From the NCBI GenBank assembly GCA_002727395.1, contig PBWY01000040.1, forward strand, positions 3,050 through 14,195: DNA of 11,146 nucleotides, in the 5' to 3' direction. Positions 1-6,150 of this stretch are shown piece by piece (positions within the stretch are counted from its first letter, which is position 1; the number at the start of each line of letters is the position of its first letter). The stretch is from Rhodospirillales bacterium (GTDB lineage: Bacteria > Pseudomonadota > Alphaproteobacteria > MPNO01 > UBA2964). The notes beneath the pieces are model-generated. The model ran no database searches and was not told the DNA's origin. It saw nothing but the letters and a program-made list of their open reading frames with translations. The position numbers and the translations under genes were made by a program.

Positions 1-285
1 CAAAATGGCCTTCGGACATTGTTGTCTAATTCACTAGTCCTTAAAGAACTACCAAGTGCTAGTTTGCTATTAGTAAGTCTCGTTTGCATTGTAGGAGTAA
101 CGGTTCTATTTGGTCAGGCCATAGCAATTCCTCTTTTCATCCTTGGGTATCTAATAATTAGGGGAAAAACTACATGGCTTTTTGCTTTGTCTTATGCAGT
201 GATTGCGGGTTTAATTCTATATTTTATGTTTGGTGAATTAATTGGTATCCTTTGGTATCCATCAATTTTTATTGAATATGGTTAA
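1..285 (+). CDS. C-terminal part of a small membrane protein, probable TctB subunit of a tripartite tricarboxylate transporter (5' end outside window)
   Basis: The reading frame is open to the left edge of the window, so only the last 94 residues are visible; the TTG at base 19 is just an internal codon. The fragment has two strongly hydrophobic segments (roughly LLLVSLVCIVGVTVLFG to ILGYLII, and WLFALSYAVIAGLILYFMFGEL) separated by a short RGKTTW loop. It ends in a short tail, WYPSIFIEYG. A late helix pair joined by a basic 'G-x-x-W' loop, then a 'Y-x-(L/M)-F' helix and a Pro-containing tail, is typical of TctB. In TTT systems TctB is the small membrane subunit acting with TctA and the periplasmic solute-binding TctC. 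No TctA follows here; the next gene is an MFS carrier. The similarity is by hydropathy and pattern only, so another small membrane protein remains possible. Confidence 0.55.
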   Translation, partial: QNGLRTLLSNSLVLKELPSASLLLVSLVCIVGVTVLFGQAIAIPLFILGYLIIRGKTTWLFALSYAVIAGLILYFMFGELIGILWYPSIFIEYG

Positions 286-358
286 TGTTGTTTAGGCCAC
301 TCTCATTGATTAAGTCGTTTCAAGCATATCGGTCAATCTTTTAGATGTATCTTTTGTA

Positions 359-1612
359 ATGTCAAAACCTTATCAAGCTCCGGGCTACAGCAGTACCCAG
401 ACAATTTCAGTGCTTACTGGAGCAAGTGTAATGCTGACGATGAGTATGGGCATGCGTCAGAGCTTCGGCCTTTTCGTTGCACCGGTGACCCAAGATCTTG
501 GAATTTCTGTCGCAGATTTTACTCTTGCAATTGCTATTCAAAATTTTACTTGGGGTCTTACTCAACCGCTGATTGGAGCCTTTGCAGATCGGTTTGGCTG
601 CCGGGTGATGACTATAGGAGGCTCATTCCTCTATGCGGCTGGGCTTGGCGTGACCATGATTGCAGAAGGACCCATCGCCCTTTGGATTGGGCTTGGTTTC
701 ATGATCGGTTTGGCATTGGCATGCACCGGTCTTAGCCTTGCTCTGGCCGCGTCCGCACGAGCCGTGTCCGTTGTTAAACGCAGTGTCGCACTTGGAACAA
801 TATCGGCTGCAGGGTCTATTGGAACATTTATAGCGGCCCCGCTCGCGCAGGGACTTATAGATAGTAATAGCTGGGTAATTGCCATGGTAGGGTTTATCGC
901 ACTGTGTGCAGTAATGATACCCGCAGCTTTTTATACTGGTTGTGGGGACGATGTAAGTGTGGAGGTTAACTCTCCATCAACTAATGGTGGATCACAAATG
1001 TCTGTAAAGGAGGTATTGATTGAGGCGTGGGGACACAAGGGGTATGTGACAATGTCGATCGCGTACTTTGTCTGTGGTCTCCAACTAATATTTATAGCAG
1101 CCCATCTACCTGCTTATTTAGAAATTTGTGGCCAGTCTTCTACACTAGGAGCCCAAGCTTTGGCTGTTATCGGTGGGTTTAATGCGATTGGCTGTTATAT
1201 CCTTGGTTGGTTAGGAGGTAAATATCCAAAGCATTACTTGCTAGGCGGTGTCTATATATTGCGTTCCGCGTTTATTGTTGTTTATTTTTTGTTACCGGCA
1301 ACGCCGACGACTACTCTGGTTTTTGCAGCTGTGATGGGACTTTTATGGCTAGGGGTTGCACCTTTAGTAACGGGTTTGGTTGGACAAATTTTTGGGTTAA
1401 AAAATATGGCGACCCTGACTGGTATTGCCTTTTTTTGCCATCAAGCCGGATCCTTTATAGGGGCTTGGGGCGCAGGCCTTTTGTTTGATGCATTTGGAAA
1501 CTATAACCTAGCTTGGCAAATTGGAGTTATCATTGGTGTTACTGCTGGAATGGCTCAGCTCTTTATGAATGACAAACCCACTGATCGAATGGCAGGAGCC
1601 ATAACCGCATAA
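359..1612 (+). CDS. MFS transporter, 12-TM, oxalate/monocarboxylate-carrier-like
   Basis: A 417-residue inner-membrane secondary carrier of normal MFS length. The N-terminal half has a first helix followed by GMRQSFGLFVAPVTQDLG (31-48), a pattern common in the OFA/monocarboxylate branch. The loop 2-3 motif A is present as G-AFADRFGCR (about 73-82). A hydrophilic central loop (about 192-229, YTGCGDD... to AWGHKGY) separates the two six-helix halves. The second half begins with a helix containing YFVCGLQLIFIAAHLP. The substrate is probably a small organic anion by family resemblance, but it cannot be assigned. The ATG at 359 has no recognisable Shine-Dalgarno sequence. The lipocalin-like gene starts 40 bases after the stop on the same strand without an evident terminator, so the two are probably co-transcribed. 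MFS identity is firm; subfamily is tentative. Confidence 0.92.
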   Translation: MSKPYQAPGYSSTQTISVLTGASVMLTMSMGMRQSFGLFVAPVTQDLGISVADFTLAIAIQNFTWGLTQPLIGAFADRFGCRVMTIGGSFLYAAGLGVTMIAEGPIALWIGLGFMIGLALACTGLSLALAASARAVSVVKRSVALGTISAAGSIGTFIAAPLAQGLIDSNSWVIAMVGFIALCAVMIPAAFYTGCGDDVSVEVNSPSTNGGSQMSVKEVLIEAWGHKGYVTMSIAYFVCGLQLIFIAAHLPAYLEICGQSSTLGAQALAVIGGFNAIGCYILGWLGGKYPKHYLLGGVYILRSAFIVVYFLLPATPTTTLVFAAVMGLLWLGVAPLVTGLVGQIFGLKNMATLTGIAFFCHQAGSFIGAWGAGLLFDAFGNYNLAWQIGVIIGVTAGMAQLFMNDKPTDRMAGAITA

Positions 1613-1652
1613 CTGTAATTTTTCGGAAATAACAATTTGAGAGAAATTAAAT

Positions 1653-2012
1653 ATGATTAAAAAAATGATTGGCACATGGCGTTTGGTGGGTTTCCGTTTT
1701 ATGGATTCCGATGGAAATCCTGGTCGAGAAGAAGACGCACCCACAGGAGGTCGCATGGAGTATACCTTGGATGGTCATATGGCGACGGCAACGCGTCAGG
1801 CAAATGGGGATTATTTTAGTTATTTTGGTGAATTTGAACTTAAGGGTACTCAGGTTTTTCATCATATTGAGCTCTCTGCTCATTCGAAATTGGAGGGAAC
1901 AACCACAGTCCGTGATGTGTCTTTTGAGGGAGACAATTTAATCCTAACGGCTTCACCTCCAGTAATGGGAGGACCTGGCAGCAAGGCTTCTTTGATTTGG
2001 GAAAAAATTTAA
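1653..2012 (+). CDS. Lipocalin-like domain protein (PF13924-type)
   Basis: A 119-residue protein without signal peptide or membrane segment, so probably cytoplasmic. The opening IGTWRLVGFRFMDSDGNPG and the following G-x-x-x-YTLDGHM segment fit the small bacterial 'lipocalin-like' family: a G-T-W-x-L start, a 'd-x-x-G' turn and a 'G-x-x-x-Y-x-x-dG-x-M' strand. The C-terminal part is beta-rich and ends SLIWEKI, giving a single barrel-like domain. Members are often found beside degradation enzymes or transporters, and a role in binding or converting a small hydrophobic ligand is assumed rather than proven. A weak GAGAG lies about 9 bases before the ATG; a second Met at residue 5 is an alternative start. 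It lies 40 bases behind the MFS gene and converges on the flavin monooxygenase gene, from which it is separated by a hairpin. Confidence 0.8.
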   Translation: MIKKMIGTWRLVGFRFMDSDGNPGREEDAPTGGRMEYTLDGHMATATRQANGDYFSYFGEFELKGTQVFHHIELSAHSKLEGTTTVRDVSFEGDNLILTASPPVMGGPGSKASLIWEKI

Positions 2013-2057
2013 ACTTACACGCGCTTGACCTATATGTTTATACCTTAGGTTTCTGCT

Positions 2058-2089
2058 CAATTTAAGCTTTAATGAAAGGCTTAAAATTG
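2058..2089. terminator. Imperfect AT-rich hairpin between convergent genes, possible bidirectional terminator
   Basis: CAATTTAAGCTTT (2058-2070), a four-base loop AATG, then AAAGGCTTAAAATTG (2075-2089) can pair along nearly its full length with two single-base bulges. It sits just past the lipocalin-like gene and overlaps the stop codon of the convergent monooxygenase gene. There is no long T-tract and few G-C pairs, so it would be a weak terminator; its place between convergent genes is the main argument. Confidence 0.4.
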
Positions 2090-3019
2090 TTCTCGCATAC
2101 CAGCTAATTCATCCATGAGTGACTTATTGTTGTCACCGGTAAATCTTATACACAGGTGGCTTGCGCCTGCCTCAATAAATTCATTGAGCCATGCGGTTAC
2201 CATAGCCTTATCTCCAGCAAAGCTATATTGTTCATTTCGAACCAGTTCGGCCGGACGGAGATAGTAGTTGGCTAGATACTCATCGAGTTCCTTTTCGGCA
2301 TCGGGTACATTGTTATTGATTGCGACAGTAACGTATGCAGCTCCAATTATGTCCGACTTTTGCCGTCCTGCCTCCTTTGCATAGTCGTTGAGTTGTTGCC
2401 AACTTTTATGCCAATTCTCTCCATTGCCAGGGCCAGAAGGAAACCAACCGTCAAAATAACGAGCCGATCTCTTCAAAGCTGCAGGAACACCGCCACCTCC
2501 CCATATACGAGGCCCACCTTTTGAAAATGGTTTTGGCACGAGTTCGGCGTCTTTCACATTCCATCGACCATTCCAATTCACTTTTTCACCGCTCCAAAGT
2601 GCCCGGCAAAGTTTTACTTGTTCGAGCATAGTCCCTATTCGTTTTTCAAATGGTATACCGGCAGCTTCAAATTCATTTCTAATTGTCGGTACATCACGTG
2701 CTGTACCAATCCCAAGTATTATTCTTCCCTCGCTAATTTGATCGATGGTAGCCACTTGATGAGCGAGAACGACGGGGTTTCTTAACATGGGTAATAAAAC
2801 GCCTGTACCCAATTCAATTTTTTTTGTTCGGCCAGCGATAGCGGCTATTAGAGACAGTGGCTCATGTCTAGGTTTTGCGAGCAAAGAGTCACCTATCCAA
2901 ACGGAATCGAGGCCGATACTTTCTGCATAGTCGGCTAACTCAAGTATCTCTGTTGTCTCATGAGTTCCCACCATTATTCTTTCACGGGTGGGCAAAAGAA
3001 ATCCTAGTTTTAAGTCCAT
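2081..3019 (-). CDS. LLM class (luciferase-like) flavin-dependent oxidoreductase
   Basis: A 312-residue soluble TIM-barrel monooxygenase of the bacterial luciferase-like family (PF00296). Strand 1 is KLGFLLPTRE (4-13). The 'ADYAESIGLDSVWIGDSLL' stretch (29-47), 'IELGTGVLLPMLRNPVVLAHQVATID' region (68-93) and 'EGRIILGIGTA' (97-107) are classic for the family. PRIWGGGGVPAALKRSARYFDGWFPSG (170-196) carries the glycine-rich FMN-phosphate region. Such enzymes use reduced FMN, supplied by a reductase or F420 chemistry, and O2 to oxidise small organic substrates. No flavin reductase gene is visible in this window. The gene is divergent from the extradiol dioxygenase genes, with 121 bases between starts, which suggests shared regulation. 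The ATG at 3019 has only a weak, distant GGGAAA upstream. Family is certain; substrate unknown. Confidence 0.94.
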   Translation of the reverse strand: MDLKLGFLLPTRERIMVGTHETTEILELADYAESIGLDSVWIGDSLLAKPRHEPLSLIAAIAGRTKKIELGTGVLLPMLRNPVVLAHQVATIDQISEGRIILGIGTARDVPTIRNEFEAAGIPFEKRIGTMLEQVKLCRALWSGEKVNWNGRWNVKDAELVPKPFSKGGPRIWGGGGVPAALKRSARYFDGWFPSGPGNGENWHKSWQQLNDYAKEAGRQKSDIIGAAYVTVAINNNVPDAEKELDEYLANYYLRPAELVRNEQYSFAGDKAMVTAWLNEFIEAGASHLCIRFTGDNNKSLMDELAGMREQF

Positions 3020-3078
3020 TTCTATTTGTTTCCCATTACGTCAAGTATTTCATTATTTACGATGATTAAAATTGGCAT

Positions 3079-3108
3079 TTGAAATTAATATATGTGCTGT
3101 AATATAAA
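3079..3108 (+). promoter_or_regulatory. Possible sigma-70-type promoter for the extradiol dioxygenase genes
   Basis: TTGAAA (3079-3084) and TATAAA (3103-3108) are separated by 18 bases and each match the consensus at five of six positions. They would place a transcript start near 3115, 25-40 bases before the small-subunit start. ATTAA (3065-3069) and TTAAT (3085-3089) form a loose inverted repeat over the -35 box and could be part of an operator. The DNA here is so AT-rich that chance matches are easy, so this is a candidate only. Confidence 0.3.
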
Positions 3109-3140
3109 ATTCACTGTCGCTAATTGACAAAAACATTTCT

Positions 3141-3431
3141 ATGGATGGATGTCTAATGCAATCTGATTATTGGCTCAATAAATTGCTTTTCGATTTGCAG
3201 GGTCCAGATGGCAAGAATTTGTGGTCTGAACATCGTGAGACGACTATTGATAAATACCCCGTTTCACATGAGATACGGCAAGCTCTTCTCAGCGATGACT
3301 ATGAATACTTGTATCCCCGAACAAATCCTTATCTGATGAGGTTTTTTTTATTGATCTGCGGGTATGATGATCAAAAATCAATCGAGATTTTGTCCTCTAT
3401 TGATACACGTAAGGAGGAGGTAAATGGCTAA
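3141..3431 (+). CDS. LigA-like small (alpha) subunit of a class III extradiol dioxygenase
   Basis: A 96-residue (or 91-residue) helical protein with the character of the protocatechuate 4,5-dioxygenase alpha chain (PF07746). It has YWLNKLLFDLQ near the N-terminus, then EIRQALLSDDYEYLY and TNPYLMRFFLLICGYDDQ, matching the family's 'x-x-R-x-A-L-x-x-x-D-x-x-x-L ... N-x-Y-L-x-x-F-x-x-x-x-G' pattern. In LigAB the alpha chain caps the active site of the catalytic chain. It is clearly shorter than SYK-6 LigA (about 139 residues). The last eight bases overlap the start of the catalytic-subunit gene, so the two are translationally coupled. Two starts are possible: ATG 3141, or ATG 3156, which has GGATGGA just upstream and would give an N-terminus MQSDYWLNK. 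I lean slightly to 3156 but keep the longer form. Confidence 0.82.
   Translation: MDGCLMQSDYWLNKLLFDLQGPDGKNLWSEHRETTIDKYPVSHEIRQALLSDDYEYLYPRTNPYLMRFFLLICGYDDQKSIEILSSIDTRKEEVNG
3411..3417 (+). promoter_or_regulatory. Strong ribosome binding site of the catalytic dioxygenase subunit
   Basis: AAGGAGG lies six bases before the ATG at 3424 and inside the end of the small-subunit gene. It is the best Shine-Dalgarno match in the window and fixes the start of the catalytic subunit. Confidence 0.75.
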
Positions 3432-4257
3432 GCTTGTTGGTAGTTTCGCAGCCGGTCATGCCCCTAATATTGCCCGTTCTTGGAATACGATGAAATCTGA
3501 AAGTAGGGATTGGCTGACTAAACATTATAAAGAATTAGGAGACCGGTTATCAGCGTTGCAGCCAGATGTTTTGGTAATTCATTCTACTGATCACTGGGTT
3601 AATTTTTTTCTTGATAATATCCCAGCTTTTTGTGTCGGTATTGGTGAAGAACATGAGGGACCTCCTGAACCCTTTATGAAACCAGTTTTTCCTCACAAGA
3701 CGTTATCTGGTCATGTCGGGTTAGGAACGTATATCCTCGATTATGCGCTGAGTAACAACTTCGACCCGTCTTACTCACGAAGGTTGAAGCTCGACCATGG
3801 AATGTGTGTTCCGATTTGGTGTGCAGGGCTTGATCCTATACCACCCATCATACCGGTTTACCTGAATCTAGTTGAAAAACCATTTCCAACGCCACAACGT
3901 TGCTTGGCTTGGGGGCATATGCTGAGGTCAGCCATCGAGAAATATCCAGAAGATTTGCGTGTCGTCGTGATGGGTACAGGAGGTCTTAGTCATTCAATTG
4001 GTGAAACCACGATGGGCTGGGTCGATGAACCATTCGATAGGGCCTGCATAGAACTATTCAAATCGGCTTCAGACGATAAACTAGCAAAGGATTTGGAGAT
4101 GATGCTGGATAAGACGGGTAATGGAGGAGCTGAATTACGAGCTTGGACAATCGCGCATGCAGCTGCTGGTAGTCAGGGCTTTGAATTAATAGGCTACGCG
4201 CCTATGCAAGATATGCTCATAGGGTGCGGAGTTGCCGAGTGGCATATGGCCGCATAA
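3424..4257 (+). CDS. LigB-type catalytic (beta) subunit of a class III extradiol ring-cleavage dioxygenase
   Basis: A 277-residue non-haem Fe(II) dioxygenase of the LigB family (PF02900), which opens catechol-type rings next to the two hydroxyls. Ligand and catalytic residues fall where LigB has them. H12 is in AAGHAPNI, H57 in STDHWVNFF, and E237 in GNGGAELRAW, the expected 2-His-1-carboxylate iron site. H125 is in DHGMCVPIW and the probable base H190 in GTGGLSHSI. It is therefore probably active. The family covers protocatechuate, gallate, methylgallate, homoprotocatechuate, aminophenol and some dihydroxypyridine dioxygenases, and I cannot tell which substrate applies. It overlaps the small-subunit gene by eight bases, has a strong ribosome binding site, and is followed after about 140 bases by the GST gene. 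A LigAB-type alpha partner and the divergent flavin monooxygenase support a degradative role. Confidence 0.93.
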   Translation: MAKLVGSFAAGHAPNIARSWNTMKSESRDWLTKHYKELGDRLSALQPDVLVIHSTDHWVNFFLDNIPAFCVGIGEEHEGPPEPFMKPVFPHKTLSGHVGLGTYILDYALSNNFDPSYSRRLKLDHGMCVPIWCAGLDPIPPIIPVYLNLVEKPFPTPQRCLAWGHMLRSAIEKYPEDLRVVVMGTGGLSHSIGETTMGWVDEPFDRACIELFKSASDDKLAKDLEMMLDKTGNGGAELRAWTIAHAAAGSQGFELIGYAPMQDMLIGCGVAEWHMAA

Positions 4258-4384
4258 AATTTTGTATAGTGTTGATCAAACGCCAGTTTCTTTTTTTAAG
4301 TCTACATTATTTTTTTACGTATTATTAAATTTCAAAAACCTTTTTTAGTTCGTGATTTTCATTTCCAGAGTGTCAAAAATTTTG

Positions 4385-4390
4385 AAGGAT
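4385..4390 (+). promoter_or_regulatory. Ribosome binding site deciding the GST start
   Basis: AAGGAT (4385-4390) ends seven bases before the ATG at 4398. The frame also contains a TTG at 4395, but its distance to the Shine-Dalgarno core is shorter and TTG is a poor start, so translation most likely begins at 4398. Confidence 0.55.
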
Positions 4391-4397
4391 AAAATTG

Positions 4398-5123
4398 ATG
4401 TTAACTTTGTACCATGGAGATACGTCTACATGTTCGAAACGTGTCCGCATAACTTTAGCCGAAAAAGATGTCGAGTGGGAAAGTAAATATCTCGATTTAG
4501 CAAAAAGGGATAACCTTGACCCTGTGTATTTAGAAATTAACCCTAATGGTGTTGTTCCAACCATAGTTCATGATGGAAAGATCTTATATGAGTCAAATGT
4601 GATTATAGAATATCTTGATGAAATTTATCCTGAACCACCTTTGCGGCCCTCCAATCCTTATCTAAGAGCTCAAATGCATATTTGGATGGATAGAATAGAA
4701 CATGTACTTCACCGAAATATTAATACTGTCTCTTGGATCAAGCAGGGTCGGTATAAACGTTTTGAGGGAATGGGTGATGAAGAACTGCAGGCGGTATTAG
4801 ATAGTCAGGCGACAGAGGAAAAAAGGTTATTGCTCAAGAAACGTCTTGCTCAAGGTGTTTCCCAAGAAGAACTGGAATTTGCGGAGGCCAGAGTGGCAGA
4901 GGTGTTAGATAAGATGGAAGATACATTGCAGGAGAGTGATTGGCTTTGTGGTGCCAATTTCTCTCTTGCAGATATAAGTGTTGCTCCGTTTTTTGAAAGG
5001 TTTGAGTCTAATAAGATGCCAAGTCTTACTGATTGGGAAAAACGACCTAAATTGGGTGCCTGGTGGGTCCGTACAAAATCAAAGCCGTCATTTCAAAAGG
5101 CTTTTTCATTTAAGAGGCCCTAA
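4398..5123 (+). CDS. Glutathione S-transferase, LigF-like / zeta-like
   Basis: A 241-residue cytosolic GST. The N-terminal thioredoxin-fold domain (1 to about 78) has STCSKRVRITLAEK (10-23), resembling the zeta-class S-x-C-S motif whose Ser contacts the glutathione thiol. It also has NPNGVVPTIVHDGK (48-61) with the cis-Pro at 54 and YESNVIIEYLDE (64-75), the ES pair that binds the glutamyl moiety. The helical C-terminal domain carries the family N-capping segment as FSLADISVAP (188-197). The overall shape, with RPSNPYLRAQMHIWMDRIE and a charged SQEELEFAEARV stretch before the last helices, recalls the beta-etherase LigF and its relatives. These use glutathione in breakdown of lignin-derived aryl ethers. 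That resemblance is from memory and could instead indicate an isomerase or dehalogenase-type GST. It lies 140 bases behind the dioxygenase gene on the same strand. Confidence 0.9.
   Translation: MLTLYHGDTSTCSKRVRITLAEKDVEWESKYLDLAKRDNLDPVYLEINPNGVVPTIVHDGKILYESNVIIEYLDEIYPEPPLRPSNPYLRAQMHIWMDRIEHVLHRNINTVSWIKQGRYKRFEGMGDEELQAVLDSQATEEKRLLLKKRLAQGVSQEELEFAEARVAEVLDKMEDTLQESDWLCGANFSLADISVAPFFERFESNKMPSLTDWEKRPKLGAWWVRTKSKPSFQKAFSFKRP
5081..5104. terminator. Possible terminator hairpin near the convergent GST / AspDH-like ends
   Basis: AAAGCC (5081-5086) and GGCTTT (5099-5104) can form a six-pair stem with a 12-base loop, followed on the + strand by further T residues. It lies inside the last codons of the GST gene, so it is more useful for the minus-strand transcript, whose coding region ends at 5130, about 25 bases before the stem. 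The large loop and coding location keep confidence low. Confidence 0.28.
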
Positions 5124-5129
5124 TAAATT

Positions 5130-5942
5130 CTAAATAATAATAGTTCGTGTATCTTTTAAAATTGCTTCGGCAAGGGATAAGGCAGTCGTGGCAGAGGTTT
5201 TAGGATTATCTGGGGCTGGCAATCCACGACATTCAACCTTTAGGGATCCAAAGGCCCCCTCAGCACTAATGGCCCCGACGTTATTTGGTGCAACTTCAGG
5301 GTCAGCCACTAGTTCAATCTGTGTTTTTTCCATTCCAAGGCCTGCCAATGCCACAGTGGCGGCAAGATTTGCATTTTTTGGAAAAATCTGAGCGGCTTCA
5401 CGTGCCGGTCCAGTATATAAAATAGTTTTCTTGTTTATTTTAGTCAGGTCAAAATCGCTATCGGCTGGTGTACCCTTCCAGGCAAGAGGAGGCTTTGTAG
5501 AAGTATATCTAACAGAGGTTAAGCCGCCAATTCGTAGTGATTCCAGCCCATCCAGACCTGCAATTGCGCCTGATGGAATAAGCATGTGTGCACCGTTTTT
5601 TTTACAAATAGAACTCAATTCGTTTCTAAGTCTATTATCAGCTAATGCTCCGGTCGAAATAATTATAAAATTTATTCCTGATGCGAGTACTGCTGCTCCA
5701 TATTCTGATACAGCGTCTTGACCGGCACACTCAGCGATTACATTTGGTGACAGCTTTATAAGCTCTTCAATTTTGGTAACAACAGGAATTGTTTGTTTAA
5801 GCGCTTTCTTTGATTCTTTGAGTCGATTTTTGCGGACAAGAACTCCGACAATTTTTATTTCATTCCTTTTGTCATGTTCATATATTTTTTGTATGGCAAT
5901 TTTAGCAATTGCTCCATATCCGATTAGCGCGACTTTTTTCAT
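5130..5942 (-). CDS. Aspartate dehydrogenase-like NAD(P)-dependent oxidoreductase (active-site His absent)
   Basis: A 270-residue soluble dehydrogenase. The N-terminal Rossmann domain starts with LIGYGAIA (6-13). The rest follows the AspDH/DUF108 family (PF03447 plus PF01958) closely: STGALAD (96-102), IPSGAIAGLDGL (122-133), TKPPLAWKGTPA (149-160), GPAREAAQIFPKNANLAATVALAGLG (178-203), ADP (213-215) and NPKTS (246-250). True AspDH enzymes convert L-aspartate and NAD(P) to iminoaspartate, either for NAD biosynthesis or aspartate breakdown. They carry an active-site His in an N-x-H-x-(I/V) motif. Here that stretch reads NVGAI (221-225), with Gly at 223. The protein may therefore act on another substrate or be impaired, so I do not assign nadX. 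AAGGT (5947-5951) lies four bases before the ATG. It converges on the GST gene with six bases between stops and follows the YbfB-type carrier on the same strand after a 208-base gap. Confidence 0.85.
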   Translation of the reverse strand: MKKVALIGYGAIAKIAIQKIYEHDKRNEIKIVGVLVRKNRLKESKKALKQTIPVVTKIEELIKLSPNVIAECAGQDAVSEYGAAVLASGINFIIISTGALADNRLRNELSSICKKNGAHMLIPSGAIAGLDGLESLRIGGLTSVRYTSTKPPLAWKGTPADSDFDLTKINKKTILYTGPAREAAQIFPKNANLAATVALAGLGMEKTQIELVADPEVAPNNVGAISAEGAFGSLKVECRGLPAPDNPKTSATTALSLAEAILKDTRTIII

Positions 5943-5946
5943 ATTT

Positions 5947-5951
5947 ACCTT
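5947..5951 (-). promoter_or_regulatory. Ribosome binding site of the AspDH-like gene
   Basis: On the minus strand the sequence reads AAGGT, four bases, then the ATG at 5942. It is a modest but well-placed Shine-Dalgarno sequence that supports this start. Confidence 0.5.
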
Positions 5952-6107
5952 AAGTTATTTTAGTGTTTGAGTGGTATATGCGTTTAGGAAATTTTTAATA
6001 AAAGGGGTTATGTTTGCATTTAGAGTTTGTGATTAAAAACCGCTTCTTAGGGACCATAATTTATATTAAAAAATGTATGAGGTCTTTGAAAAAAATAAAA
6101 TAGTATT

Positions 6108-6135
6108 TAAAAAATATTAAAAGTATTCTTTAATA
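6108..6135 (-). terminator. Weak AT-only hairpin with T-tract downstream of the YbfB-type carrier
   Basis: TATTAAA (6115-6121) and TTTAATA (6129-6135) pair around a seven-base loop. In the minus-strand transcript this hairpin is followed by six or seven T residues (6108-6114). It begins about 15 bases past the carrier's stop codon. With no G-C pairs it would be very unstable, so this is a tentative call. The remainder of the 5943-6150 gap is AT-rich and shows no further gene. Confidence 0.28.
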
Positions 6136-6150
6136 CAAAAACAATGGTTA

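Noticed and set aside
631..885. An 84-codon minus-strand frame inside the first MFS gene.
   Set aside because: Fully covered by the MFS gene; Ala/Pro-rich composition typical of an antisense shadow.
4278..4297. AAAC-GCCA-GTTT hairpin followed by a T-tract as terminator of the dioxygenase operon.
   Set aside because: Only four pairs in a T-rich stretch; too weak to support, and read-through into the GST gene remains plausible.
5188..5970. Several plus-strand open frames across 5188-5970.
   Set aside because: They are antisense to the well-conserved AspDH-like gene and show no domain features.
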